Source: Cryobacterium luteum
GTDB lineage: Bacteria; Actinomycetota; Actinomycetes; Actinomycetales; Microbacteriaceae
Reading direction: 5' to 3'
Assembly (NCBI RefSeq): GCF_900110125.1
Contig: NZ_FOCN01000009.1
Span: 1 to 64,000 of the forward strand
Length of the DNA stretch: 64,000 bases
The position numbers and the translations under genes were made by a program. A model generated the notes under the pieces. That model worked only from the letters and a program-made list of their open reading frames with translations. It searched no databases and was not told the origin of the DNA. How positions within the stretch are numbered: position 1 is the stretch's first letter; each line of letters begins with the position of its first letter. Shown one piece after another: positions 1 through 8,592 of this stretch.

Positions 1-119
1 AAGCACTGCGGCTTTCCGCACCTTTGGGGTACGTATAGATACATTACGGCCACCCAGCCCACCCGTCAAAACACACCCCACCCGGGCGTGTCGCACGGGG
101 TGCGGGGGAGACTGGGAAC

Positions 120-1370
120 GTGAGCAGACCAGGGAAGATGACGCAGCAGCATCCACTTGAGCATCGTGCCTGGATCTTGCGCCTAGGGTTTCGCCGCAGC
201 CTGCTGCGACCGAGTGATTCCGACCGGAGTGACCGAGTCACCTATATCGAGTTGTTCTTCGATCTCATCTTCGTCTTCGCGCTCACCCAGCTGTCGCGCT
301 ACCTCTACGCAAACCAATCCTGGGTCGGTGCCCTCGAGTCGATCATTCTGGTGCTCGCTCTATGGTGGCTCTGGGTTTACACCACCTGGGTGACGAACTG
401 GCTCGACCCGGCGAGGCTCCCGGTGCGCGGCGTCGTGATCGGCCTCTCGCTCGTGGGCCTCGTGATCAGCACGTCGATCTACGATTCGTTTGGAGATCAG
501 GGTCTGGTCTTCGCTGTCGCCTACGTTGCCCTGCAACTGGGGCGCACGGTTTTCATGGTGCTCGCCCTCGCCCGGCATGACCCAGCCCTGCACGCGACTT
601 TTCTGCGCATCCTGGTGTGGCTCTCGGTCGCCAGCTTGTTCTGGATCGGCGGAGCCCTCCTGCCACTGTCGTTGCGGCTGCCGGCCTGGCTGATCGCCCT
701 CGCGATTGAGTACGGCTCAGCGAGCCTCGGGTTTCGCCTTCCCGGATTGAAGGCGCCGGGAGTCGATGACTGGGACGTCTCCGGTCCCCATATCGCGGAG
801 CGCAGCGCCCTGTTCGTGATCATCGCCGTCGGTGAGTCCTTTCTGGTGACCGGGTTCGCGTTCGTCGACCAGGAGGCATCCGTTGTTGGAATCTTCGGCT
901 TGTTCCTCGCTTTTGTGAACGGCGTCGCCATGTGGTGGCTCTATTTCGATCACGGAGAGCGCGCCGGGAGCAAGGCGATTTCAGCGTCGAGCGAGCCGGG
1001 TCGGATCGCTCGGCTCGCCTACACCTACGTGCACGCCATAATCATCGCGGGAATTGTGCTCACCTCGGTCGCTGACAAGTCGGTACTGGAACACCCGGGA
1101 GATGCCATGACGCTTGCGGTGGCCGTGACCATTGTGGGCGGGCCCCTGTTCTATCTCGTCGGGCTGCTGCTGTTCCGCTGGATCGTCGCGCGCACGCTGC
1201 TCATCTCCCACGTCGTCGGGCTCGGGCTGCTCGCCCTGACCGGTGCCGCGGGGGCACTCCTGACTCCGCTCGGGCTGGGTGCCGCGACCTCCGTCGTTCT
1301 GGTCATCGTCGCGGCCTGGGAGACGATTGCGCGCGTTCGCGCCGGCACGACCGACGACGACGCCGGTTGA
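120..1370 (+). CDS. ltrA: Low temperature requirement A (LtrA)-like membrane protein
   Basis: A 416-residue multi-pass membrane protein of the LtrA family. The family name comes from a Listeria mutant unable to grow in the cold; the molecular function is not established. The N-terminal cytoplasmic stretch (about residues 1-38) ends in DRVTYIELFFDLIFVFALTQ, the family signature at the first membrane helix. Around ten further hydrophobic helices follow, and a second conserved stretch, ERSALFVIIAVGESFLV, lies near residue 230. The GTG at 120 is chosen because GGGGGAG sits about 10 bases upstream; an in-frame ATG at 138 is the alternative. The gene stands alone at the left edge. The DNA before it (1-119) holds nothing I recognise. 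Confidence 0.85.
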   Translation: MSRPGKMTQQHPLEHRAWILRLGFRRSLLRPSDSDRSDRVTYIELFFDLIFVFALTQLSRYLYANQSWVGALESIILVLALWWLWVYTTWVTNWLDPARLPVRGVVIGLSLVGLVISTSIYDSFGDQGLVFAVAYVALQLGRTVFMVLALARHDPALHATFLRILVWLSVASLFWIGGALLPLSLRLPAWLIALAIEYGSASLGFRLPGLKAPGVDDWDVSGPHIAERSALFVIIAVGESFLVTGFAFVDQEASVVGIFGLFLAFVNGVAMWWLYFDHGERAGSKAISASSEPGRIARLAYTYVHAIIIAGIVLTSVADKSVLEHPGDAMTLAVAVTIVGGPLFYLVGLLLFRWIVARTLLISHVVGLGLLALTGAAGALLTPLGLGAATSVVLVIVAAWETIARVRAGTTDDDAG

Positions 1371-1421
1371 GCGGATGCCGGGCCAACCTTGTGGCCGCGG
1401 GCCCCGGTTAGAAACTGGGCC

Positions 1422-1448
1422 TGCGGACGGGGCCCCGGCCCCGTCGCA
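1422..1448. terminator. GC-rich stem-loop after ltrA
   Basis: ACGGGGCC (1427-1434) pairs with GGCCCCGT (1437-1444), and TGCG/CGCA extend the stem around a one-base bulge. It lies 50 bases past the ltrA stop and has no T-run, so it is a possible intrinsic terminator or a 3'-end stabilising hairpin. The rest of 1371-1545 shows no gene. Confidence 0.4.
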
Positions 1449-1545
1449 GTGCGGGGAGAATGGGACGTTGGACTCTGGTGCTTGGGCCGTGCAGCCGAGA
1501 TACTGAGCGGAGCAGCATCGTTTCGCAACGATCAGGAAGGCAATC

Positions 1546-1932
1546 ATGGGTTCCCTCACGTATAACCGCGTCGTCGTGGAGATCGACGATCGCACCCTTG
1601 CTCACCTGCAACTCGTGATCGTGCAAAAGCTGCGCCGGGGTGAGAGTTTTCTGCTGTCCTGGCAGGATTCGGCAACGGCCGGTTCCGGACGCAGCTCGAT
1701 CTGGCTCAATCCGGCCATCCCGCTGTATTTCACGTTCGCCAGCCGGCACGCCGCCACACTCAACCGACAGTGGATCGAAGATCTCAGCCGATCAGCCAAC
1801 AGTGCTCCGGGACTCGTCATCGTCAGCGAGGTCGGATCCCTGCCGGTGACCACGCTTGCGGCGCGGCCGACGTCCACGTTCGATGCGAAAACGATCGCGC
1901 GCACCGACACCGGGCTCATTCAGTCCGTGTAG
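1546..1932 (+). CDS. DUF7882-type small protein (often mislabelled ATP-dependent DNA ligase)
   Basis: A 128-residue soluble protein of a family that is very common in Microbacteriaceae and recurs in several copies per genome. Recognisable parts are the start MGSLTYN, the segment LAHLQLVIVQKLRRGESF (about residues 20-37), SSIWLNPAIPLYF (about 52-64) and NRQWIEDLSRSANS (about 75-88). Databases often call such proteins ATP-dependent DNA ligase, but there is no nucleotidyltransferase KxDG motif, so that name is not supported here. The start is fixed by AGGAAGG five bases before the ATG. It converges on the O-antigen ligase-like gene with a gap of only 7 bases. Function unknown. Confidence 0.7.
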   Translation: MGSLTYNRVVVEIDDRTLAHLQLVIVQKLRRGESFLLSWQDSATAGSGRSSIWLNPAIPLYFTFASRHAATLNRQWIEDLSRSANSAPGLVIVSEVGSLPVTTLAARPTSTFDAKTIARTDTGLIQSV

Positions 1933-1939
1933 CGCGTGC

Positions 1940-3859
1940 TTATTCGGGCTGGGTTCGCAGAATCGCCGCGAGTTGGAGTGCGACTTCGTTGTCCGGGTCC
2001 AGCTTGAGGGCTCGCTCGACCTCACGCCGTGCGCCAGCGGCATCCTGGTTTGTATAAAGAACGATGGCGTTCTGCACGGCGATGGCAGCGTCCTGCGGTG
2101 CCAATTCCACCAGTGGGGCCAGGGTCTTCGCGGCACCGGCCACATCACCCTCGGTGAATTGCCCCACCGCGAGCGCGCGCTCGGTAGCCACGGTGTGGGG
2201 AAGCCCGACTCGTGACCGCTCTGCCCAATCGATCGCGCGTGCGGAGGCTCCGGGAACGCCGGCATCTGCGGCAGCGGCGAATGACTGGGCGGCGATTCCG
2301 GAGAGGTCGGCATCCCACGGACGAATGGCGGAGGCGGTGCTGAACGCGCTTTCGGCTGCGGCGATCTCGCCGCGGGCTGCGTGCTCGACGCCTGTGGCGA
2401 GGGGAACTTCGGCGCTGACCACGACAATCAGCCAGATTGACCAAACCGCCAGCAGAATTGAACGACCGGCCGCCGCAGTTCTGCGCTGCGAACTCGACCG
2501 CAGGCGAATTCGCAGCCCGCCTTCCGGCCTGCCTGCCACGAGGATTCCCAGCAGGAGGGCGGCGACGATGGTCGTTGACGGCGCCGTGAAGTGCGTGAGC
2601 AGGGCAACACCGAACCCACCGAGGGCCGCGAGGGAGCCGGCGAGAACGTCGCGACGGGCGGCATCCGTTTTCGGGGATGCGGCCGGACCGCGCATTGCCG
2701 CAGTCGGCTCGGCATTAGGCAACCGTCGCCAGGAGCGAAGACCGAACACCGCGGCCGTGATGAAGAGACCGCCGACCACGATGAGCAGCGGAATGCCGCC
2801 GGCCAGAAGAACCTGCAAGACCCCGTTGTGCGGAGAATCCAACACCGATTCACTCGTGGAGTTGCCCGCATTGGCGTTGAGGAATCCGCTCACTCCGACG
2901 CCGAGCGGATGCTCAGCCACTACCCCAGCGGCATCGCTCCAAAACGTGAACCGGCCCTCGAGGGACTGTGTCGAGAGCGGGCTCGCGCCGAGCACACGAT
3001 TGCGGGTGAAGGGCACGGCCAGCGCCCCGCCGATGAGGAGCATGCCCGCAAGGGTGGCAATCCCCACGAGGCGAAGTCTCTGCCGGCCCGACGACCGCAC
3101 GATTTCGAGGGCCATCAGAATGCCGAGCACTAGTACCGCAGCGAGCAGCCCTGCGCGCGACGCACTCAGGATGACGGTCGCGACGGCGAGCACCAAGGCC
3201 GTACTCAACCAGACTCGCTCGGCCAACCCCGTTCTCGGGTTGGTCCAGGCGCGCAACACGGGAAGCATCAGCATCGCGCAGAAAATAGCGCCGAGCACGC
3301 CCTGGTCGGTGGCGTTTCCGGTCAGGGACCCGGGGCGGGCCAGGTCCGTGGCGATGGGCCGTGCTCCGACCGCTTCGAGCAACGAGACCAGGCCGAGGGC
3401 GATGGCGGCCGTCGCGATCGCACGCACCAGCGTGCGCAGGCTGTCGGCAGGAGCGCCGGGGCCAAGCAGACGCGCGCCCGCCCACAGCGCACCGAAGTAG
3501 ACCGGCAGGGTGACGAGGCCCTCATAACGCGGCCAGCGCCCCATGAGCTGCACGCCGGGGGCCGCCGAGATCAGCACGCTCAGCAGTGCGAGGGCGAGGG
3601 CAGAGGATGCCGCAGCCACAAACCAGCGCGGCAGCCGTCCGCGTGCGACCGCGACCGAGGCGAGTGCGACGGCGATGGCTGCGAGGGCGTCCTTCGGCAG
3701 GAACCACCGCACGAACGCGTCGGGAAGAAAGACGATCGACGAGGCAATGAGCAGCCAGAGCGCGGCCGTGGCTGCACGGCGGCGGGCGGGCGGGATCGCG
3801 GCGGGTCTGGGGACCTGGCGCTGCGGCATCCGCGTGGCGGGAATTGCTTTGGACATCAC
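1940..3859 (-). CDS. O-antigen ligase-like (Wzy/WaaL) membrane protein with C-terminal TPR region
   Basis: A 639-residue membrane protein with about a dozen hydrophobic helices over residues 30-500. It carries the Wzy_C/O-antigen ligase core: GRFTFWSDAAGVVAEHPLGV followed by the loop SPHNGVLQVLLAGG. After the last helix (SILLAVWSIWLIVVVSAEVP) come about 150 residues of tetratricopeptide-type helices ending in ARREVERALKLDPDNEVAL. Members of this fold polymerise or ligate lipid-linked polysaccharide at the outer face of the membrane; the substrate cannot be read from sequence. The GTG at 3859 (followed directly by ATG) is spaced 7 bases from GAAGG. That ribosome-binding site lies in the arm of a perfect hairpin just upstream. 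The surface-protein gene 59 bases upstream points the same way, so the two may be co-transcribed. Confidence 0.75.
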   Translation of the reverse strand: MMSKAIPATRMPQRQVPRPAAIPPARRRAATAALWLLIASSIVFLPDAFVRWFLPKDALAAIAVALASVAVARGRLPRWFVAAASSALALALLSVLISAAPGVQLMGRWPRYEGLVTLPVYFGALWAGARLLGPGAPADSLRTLVRAIATAAIALGLVSLLEAVGARPIATDLARPGSLTGNATDQGVLGAIFCAMLMLPVLRAWTNPRTGLAERVWLSTALVLAVATVILSASRAGLLAAVLVLGILMALEIVRSSGRQRLRLVGIATLAGMLLIGGALAVPFTRNRVLGASPLSTQSLEGRFTFWSDAAGVVAEHPLGVGVSGFLNANAGNSTSESVLDSPHNGVLQVLLAGGIPLLIVVGGLFITAAVFGLRSWRRLPNAEPTAAMRGPAASPKTDAARRDVLAGSLAALGGFGVALLTHFTAPSTTIVAALLLGILVAGRPEGGLRIRLRSSSQRRTAAAGRSILLAVWSIWLIVVVSAEVPLATGVEHAARGEIAAAESAFSTASAIRPWDADLSGIAAQSFAAAADAGVPGASARAIDWAERSRVGLPHTVATERALAVGQFTEGDVAGAAKTLAPLVELAPQDAAIAVQNAIVLYTNQDAAGARREVERALKLDPDNEVALQLAAILRTQPE

Positions 3860-3862
3860 GAA

Positions 3863-3895
3863 GCGGCCTTCGACACATCAGCCGTCGAAGGCCGC
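3863..3895 (-). promoter_or_regulatory. Perfect 12-bp hairpin between surface-protein gene and ligase gene
   Basis: GCGGCCTTCGAC (3863-3874) and GTCGAAGGCCGC (3884-3895) form a perfect inverted repeat around a 9-base loop. It follows the surface-protein stop and precedes the ligase start by 3 bases. Read on the minus strand, the downstream arm contains the GAAGG ribosome-binding site of the ligase gene. It could end or weaken transcription, sequester the start site, or both. No T-run follows it. Confidence 0.6.
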
Positions 3896-3917
3896 CCGTC
3901 GATGCGGGTGCGTGCTG

Positions 3918-5372
3918 CTATTTCAGCGCCAAGGCGGTGCGGCGACGCGCTCGGATGGTCAACGCCAGACCGCCGAGTGCCATGAGGGCCAGGGCGAGCC
4001 AGCCCGACGAGAGGTCGGTGCCGGTGTCGGCCAGAGCCACGACCACTGCGGCCGAGGTGTAAGAGACACCGTTTTCGTCAACTAGCACGATGTGGTGCGT
4101 GCCCGACGCGATGTTCGCCGGCATGGGGAAGCTGCCGCTGACGCGACCCAGTGCGTCGGCGGTGAGGGTTCCGAGCAGCACCGGGGTGGAGTGCAGCCAG
4201 ATGTCGACAACCTCAAACGGGGCGAAGCCGGTGCCGGTGATCGGGATGCTCGCTCCCGGGGCGATGGTCTTCTGCGGCATGGTCACGCGATCGCTCTTCG
4301 GTCCGACGACGGAGACGGAAGTCACCCCTCCGGTCTGAGGCAGCAGAGCTGGTGAGACCGGCGTAGATGTCGTGTTCGCCGGCTGGACTGCTTTCGTAGA
4401 CTCACTCCAGAACGTGGCCGACCCGGTCGCCATCCCGGTCACCCGCACGTTCAGGGTGCTGCCGAGGTCATCTTCGGTAATCGTGTACGTACTAGAGGTT
4501 TTGACATCGCCGTAGCTACCGGACCGATGCCACGCGTAGCTCAACTCTGGGTCAGACGGGGTCCAGGGGCCAGCCACGGAGAGGGTCTGGCCCACACGAG
4601 CCTCACCGACGATCGCCACTTCACCCGAGATGGGGTAGGCCGTACCGTCAAGAACCAGAGTTGCGTCGATGTTTGAAACCTCGAAGTCCTTCGCGACTTT
4701 GATGCTCTTGGCGCCCTCGGCAGTGGGTGCATTGTCGTTGTACACCACAGCGAATCCCGTCGGCGTGCCGTAGGAGCCGAAGCTCACCTTGTAACTGCCG
4801 GCAGCGAGAGAATTCACGGAATACGAGCCGTCGGAGGCCGTGTAGTCAATGCCGTTGAAGCCAGGGGTTCCGTCCGCTGCGAGAATGGTTACTTCAATAT
4901 TCTCTGCGGGTGACGTCGTTCCCAAGACGTTCTTCGAGACGACCCCGGAGATGACGCTGCCCTGCTCCAGGAGGAAGTCGGCAGTCACATTGGCCCCGTC
5001 CAATGGCACCGAGGTTGTTAGACCGAGAAATCCGAAACCGTCTGCATTCGGTGCCGCGAAGGACACAATAGCCTCTCCTGTGCTCATGCCGGAGAGTTCA
5101 TAGCGCCCGTCGACTTTCGTCGTTGTGCCGCGGTAGGACTGCCCAACACGGACACGGACGGATGCACCGGCGACCGGAACGATGCCGTTCGGCGTCACCC
5201 CGGTGACGGTACCGGAGATCGTCAGGTTCTCGGCGACAGTCGTAGCGAGTGGCGGGTTCTCCTCGACCGCAGTGGCCGGAGCCGCCGCGAGGGCCCCGAA
5301 GGTTAGGACGGCCGCTACTGTGAGCACGACCGCGAAGCTATGCTCCCGGATACGTGTGAACAAGTTCCCCAT
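3918..5372 (-). CDS. Secreted CnaB-type surface protein with C-terminal LAxTG sorting signal
   Basis: An open frame extends upstream to 5543, but the ATG at 5372 is preferred: GAAGG lies 5 bases before it, and the protein then opens with a clean signal peptide (MGNLFTRIREHSF, a hydrophobic core, cleavage near APATA-VEE). The 484-residue product has two carboxypeptidase-regulatory/CnaB-like beta domains (about 45-225; SGTVTGVTPNGIVPVAGASV and ISGVVSKNVLG), an Ig-like segment with SYAWHRSG, and a final beta domain. The C-terminus reads LADTG (447-451), a hydrophobic helix and RARRR, which is a cell-wall sorting signal of the LAxTG kind used by actinobacterial class E sortases. An LPQTG also occurs internally (344-348), where no membrane anchor follows. 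Probably a wall-anchored surface protein. Confidence 0.75.
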   Translation of the reverse strand: MGNLFTRIREHSFAVVLTVAAVLTFGALAAAPATAVEENPPLATTVAENLTISGTVTGVTPNGIVPVAGASVRVRVGQSYRGTTTKVDGRYELSGMSTGEAIVSFAAPNADGFGFLGLTTSVPLDGANVTADFLLEQGSVISGVVSKNVLGTTSPAENIEVTILAADGTPGFNGIDYTASDGSYSVNSLAAGSYKVSFGSYGTPTGFAVVYNDNAPTAEGAKSIKVAKDFEVSNIDATLVLDGTAYPISGEVAIVGEARVGQTLSVAGPWTPSDPELSYAWHRSGSYGDVKTSSTYTITEDDLGSTLNVRVTGMATGSATFWSESTKAVQPANTTSTPVSPALLPQTGGVTSVSVVGPKSDRVTMPQKTIAPGASIPITGTGFAPFEVVDIWLHSTPVLLGTLTADALGRVSGSFPMPANIASGTHHIVLVDENGVSYTSAAVVVALADTGTDLSSGWLALALMALGGLALTIRARRRTALALK

Positions 5373-5548
5373 GATGACCTTCGATCTCGTGCGAGCGTTG
5401 GTCATGCGTGCATGTCCGAACGCGCGGAGCAATGCCCCCCACTGGATCCTATGTGGCGCAACAGATCGCAGCATCCGCTTCCTGGCCTGCGTGTCAGCCC
5501 AAACCGGGTGCCCCTCGAACGCGCGAGATCGCGGACCGGGCACGAGAA

Positions 5549-5574
5549 AGGGGCCCGCACAGTACGCGGGCCCC
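5549..5574 (-). terminator. Terminator of the thiolase-HCDH-paaZ operon
   Basis: GGGGCCCGC (about 5550-5558) pairs with GCGGGCCCC (5566-5574) around a 7-base loop. On the minus strand the hairpin is followed by TTTCTCG. It sits 17 bases past the paaZ-like stop. Confidence 0.7.
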
Positions 5575-5590
5575 CTACGTTTGCGACGGC

Positions 5591-7648
5591 CTAGTGCTTG
5601 GCGACCAGGGTGAGCACGTCGTAGGACGCGACGAGTTCGTCATTCTGGTTGGTCAACACGGCATCCCAGCGCACCTCGCCGTACTCGTCGGTCTCCCGCG
5701 GGGTGATCTGCTTCGCGGTGAGCGCGACCCGAATGCTGTCGCCGGGCGAGACCGGCGTGACGAACTTCAGGTTCTCGAGGCCAGAGTTGGCGAGTACCGG
5801 GCCGGGTGCCGGGTCGACGAACAGGCCGGCGGCCCAGGAGACGAGGAGGTAGCCGTGGGCCACCCGGCCGGGGAAGAACGGGTTGGCCGCGGCGGCCTCC
5901 TCGTTCATGTGGGCGTAGAAAGTGTCCCCGGTGAACTGCGCGAAGGTTTCGATATCCGCTAGCGTCACCGTGCGGGAATCCGAGACGATCTGATCGCCGA
6001 TCACGAGTTCGGCGAGGCTCTTTCGAAACGGATGCGTGCTTCCAGCCCGCGCAGACGCGCCCTGGTGCCAGATTCCGGTGATCGCCGTGAGCATCTCGGG
6101 CGACCCCTGAATGGCGGTGCGCTGCATGTGGTGCAGCACGGCACGGATGCCGCCGAGCTCTTCACCGCCGCCGGCCCGGCCCGGGCCGCCGTGCACGAGC
6201 TGCGGCACCGGCGAACCGTGCCCGGTTGAGGTGCGGGCGTCGTCGCGGTCGAGCACGAGCACCCGCCCGTTGAAGGCCGAGATGCCGGTCATCAGGGCGA
6301 CGGCAACCATGGGATCGTGGGTGGCGATGCTGGTCACGAGCGACCCGCCGCCCCGACGCACCAGGGCGATGGCCTCATCAATCGTGTCGTAGCCGAGCAC
6401 GCTCGACACCGGGCCGAAGGCCTCGACCTCGTGCACGGCGTCGGCCGAAGCATCGTCGAAACGCAGCAGCAGCGGCTCGACGAACGCGCCATCGGGAGCG
6501 AGCGCGGTCGTGCCGTCGGCGTGTAGCACGGCCGGGGCATCCGTTCGGCCGACGACCAGATCGCCACCGGCGGCCTGCAGGCGAGCAACCTGCCTGAGTA
6601 CCTCGAGGCGCTGCGCGGTGGAGGCGAGCGGGCCCATCGTGACGCCCTCAGCTCGGGGATCGCCGAGGACGATGCGTTCGGTGATGCGTGCCTGCACGGC
6701 GGCGACGACGTCGTCCATGGCCTCGCGCGGCACGATGACGCGGCGGATGGCGGTGCATTTCTGGCCGGCCTTGACCGTCATCTCGGTGACGACCTGCTTG
6801 ACGAAGGCGTCGAATTCGGGGGTGCCTGTGGCGGCATCCGTTCCGAGAATCGAGGCGTTGATCGAGTCGGTCTCATTGGTGAACCGCACTCCCCCGGTCT
6901 GCACCGAGTCGCTCGCGCGCAGCTTCTCGGCGGTGGAGGCCGATCCGGTGAAGGCGACAAGGTCGCCGAGGCGCACGTCGTCGAACAGGGTCGGCACACT
7001 GCCGGAGACGAGCTGCAGCGAGCCCTCAGGCAGCAGGCCCGAGTCGGCGAGGATGCGCACAAAAGCTTCGGCAAGGTAGCCGGACGGGGTAGCGGGCTTC
7101 ACCAGGGTGGGCACGCCGGCCAGGAAGGCCGGCGCGAACTTCTCCAGGGAGCCCCAGACCGGAAAGTTGAACGCGTTGATCTGCACGGCGACTCCGGGCA
7201 GGCGCGAGTAGATGTGGCGCGCGATGAAGGAGCCGTCCTTGGAGAGCGGCTCGACCGGCCCGTCGACGTAGACGCGGGCGTTGGGGAGTTCGCGACGCCC
7301 CTTGGAGGAGTAACTGAACAGCACGCCGATGCCGCCGTCGATGTCGACCCAGGAGTCTACTTTGGTGGCGCCGGTGCGGCTGGACAGCGCGTAGAGCTGC
7401 TGTTTGTGTTCGGTCAGCACCAGCGCCATCTGCTTGAGCAGCACGGCACGCTGGTGAAAGGTGAGTTCGCCGAGCGACTTCTGGCCGACGATGCGGGCGT
7501 ACTCGAGGGCGGCGGCGAGGTCGAGGCCCTGCGTGCTGACACGGGTGACGACCTCGCCTGTCGAGGCGTCGCAGACATCAGTGCCGGTCGAAGCGTCGGT
7601 CGGGGTCCACCAGGATCCCTGCACGTAGCTGGGCAGAATGGTCGTCAT
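5591..7648 (-). CDS. paaZ: PaaZ-like bifunctional aldehyde dehydrogenase / enoyl-CoA hydratase
   Basis: A 685-residue two-domain protein. Residues 1 to about 520 form an aldehyde dehydrogenase: AGQKCTAIRRVIVP holds the catalytic Cys, and AINAFNFPVWGSLEKFAPA the cofactor region. From about 535 to the end it is a MaoC-like hot-dog hydratase with ADIETFAQFTGDTFYAHMNE and FFPGRVAHGYLLVSWAAGLF. In E. coli PaaZ, these domains hydrolyse the oxepin-CoA ring of phenylacetate degradation and oxidise the released semialdehyde. The ATG at 7648 has GAAGGAG 5 bases upstream and matches the family N-terminus; an in-frame ATG at 7699 overlapping the preceding stop (TGATG) would add 17 residues. It is the third gene of the operon. 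No paaABCDE oxygenase or paaK lies in the window. Confidence 0.88.
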   Translation of the reverse strand: MTTILPSYVQGSWWTPTDASTGTDVCDASTGEVVTRVSTQGLDLAAALEYARIVGQKSLGELTFHQRAVLLKQMALVLTEHKQQLYALSSRTGATKVDSWVDIDGGIGVLFSYSSKGRRELPNARVYVDGPVEPLSKDGSFIARHIYSRLPGVAVQINAFNFPVWGSLEKFAPAFLAGVPTLVKPATPSGYLAEAFVRILADSGLLPEGSLQLVSGSVPTLFDDVRLGDLVAFTGSASTAEKLRASDSVQTGGVRFTNETDSINASILGTDAATGTPEFDAFVKQVVTEMTVKAGQKCTAIRRVIVPREAMDDVVAAVQARITERIVLGDPRAEGVTMGPLASTAQRLEVLRQVARLQAAGGDLVVGRTDAPAVLHADGTTALAPDGAFVEPLLLRFDDASADAVHEVEAFGPVSSVLGYDTIDEAIALVRRGGGSLVTSIATHDPMVAVALMTGISAFNGRVLVLDRDDARTSTGHGSPVPQLVHGGPGRAGGGEELGGIRAVLHHMQRTAIQGSPEMLTAITGIWHQGASARAGSTHPFRKSLAELVIGDQIVSDSRTVTLADIETFAQFTGDTFYAHMNEEAAAANPFFPGRVAHGYLLVSWAAGLFVDPAPGPVLANSGLENLKFVTPVSPGDSIRVALTAKQITPRETDEYGEVRWDAVLTNQNDELVASYDVLTLVAKH

Positions 7649-7698
7649 GGGGTCTCCTTCAGGCTGGGTGCGGGGTGCTGTCTCGGCCTGGGCGGCCA

Positions 7699-8592
7699 TC
7701 AGGCTTCGTCCCAGCGGTAGAAGCCCTGGCCCGACTTGCGGCCGAGCTTGCCCTCGGCGACGAGCCGGCGCAGCAGCGCCGGCGGTTCGAAGCGGGCGCC
7801 GAGCTGTTTGTGCAGGTATTCGGCGATGCCGAGGCGCACGTCGAGGCCGACCAGGTCGGTCAGTTTCAACGGTCCGACCGGATGCTTGTAGCCGAGCATC
7901 ATCGCGGCATCGATATCCGCGGCACTCGCGACACCCTCTTCGAGCATGCGGATGGCTTCCAGCCCGAGGGTGACTCCGAGCCGGGAGGAGGCGAATCCAG
8001 GCGCGTCGCTGACGGTGATCGGAGTCTTGCCGAGGGCGGAAACCCAGCTTTGGGCATCCGCTACCAATTCAGGCGAGGTGGCGCTGCCGATGACGAGCTC
8101 AACCAGATTCGAGGCAGGCACCGGGTTGAAAAAGTGCAGGCCGAGAAAGCGGGCCGGGCGTGCCAGTTCGTCGGCGAGGTCGTCGATCGAGATCGATGAG
8201 GTGTTGCTGGCCAGGGCTGCGTCGGCGGAAAGCTGCGCCTCGACCTTGTGCAGGGCCTCGATCTTGAGCGCGCGCACCTCGGGAACGGCTTCGACGACGA
8301 GTTCCCGGTCGGAAAACAGGCCGAAGTCCGCCCCGACGGCGAGGCGGGCCTCGAGTTCCAGCCGGGTTTCGCCGGTGGCGCCGCGGGCGATGCTCGCGTC
8401 GACGGCGCGCAGCACGCGGTCGCGAGCAGCCGAGGCTTCGACGTCGTTGCGTTCGACGAGGGCAACGTGGGCTCCGGCGAGCAGAAAGGCGTGCGCGATA
8501 CCGGCGCCCATGCGCCCGCCGCCGAGCACTCCGACCCGGTCGGGCACGCCCGATTCGCCGCGGTCGCCGAGTTCGAGTTCAGACACAGACAT
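7699..8592 (-). CDS. paaH: 3-hydroxyacyl-CoA dehydrogenase (PaaH/FadB type)
   Basis: A 297-residue NAD-dependent 3-hydroxyacyl-CoA dehydrogenase that oxidises the 3-hydroxy intermediate of beta-oxidation-like steps. The Rossmann motif GVLGGGRMGAGIAHAFLLAG lies at about residues 21-40. The catalytic region FLGLHFFNPVPASNLVEL carries the family HFFNP, followed by the C-terminal helical domain (DAPGFASSRLGVTLGLEAIRM; GYKHPVGPLKLTDLVGLD). The open frame continues upstream to 9513 only as a shadow of the thiolase gene; the real ATG at 8592 overlaps the thiolase stop in TGATG, indicating coupled translation. In this context it probably supplies the PaaH step of phenylacetate breakdown, although a general fatty-acid role cannot be excluded. 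Confidence 0.88.
   Translation of the reverse strand: MSVSELELGDRGESGVPDRVGVLGGGRMGAGIAHAFLLAGAHVALVERNDVEASAARDRVLRAVDASIARGATGETRLELEARLAVGADFGLFSDRELVVEAVPEVRALKIEALHKVEAQLSADAALASNTSSISIDDLADELARPARFLGLHFFNPVPASNLVELVIGSATSPELVADAQSWVSALGKTPITVSDAPGFASSRLGVTLGLEAIRMLEEGVASAADIDAAMMLGYKHPVGPLKLTDLVGLDVRLGIAEYLHKQLGARFEPPALLRRLVAEGKLGRKSGQGFYRWDEA

Noticed and set aside
1546-1932. ATP-dependent DNA ligase
   Set aside because: Databases often use this name for the family, but the protein has no nucleotidyltransferase motif and is far too short.
2064-3500. A 478-codon open frame on the plus strand
   Set aside because: It is antisense to the O-antigen ligase-like gene, has Arg/Ser/Ala-rich low-complexity composition and no recognisable family; it is a GC-rich shadow frame.
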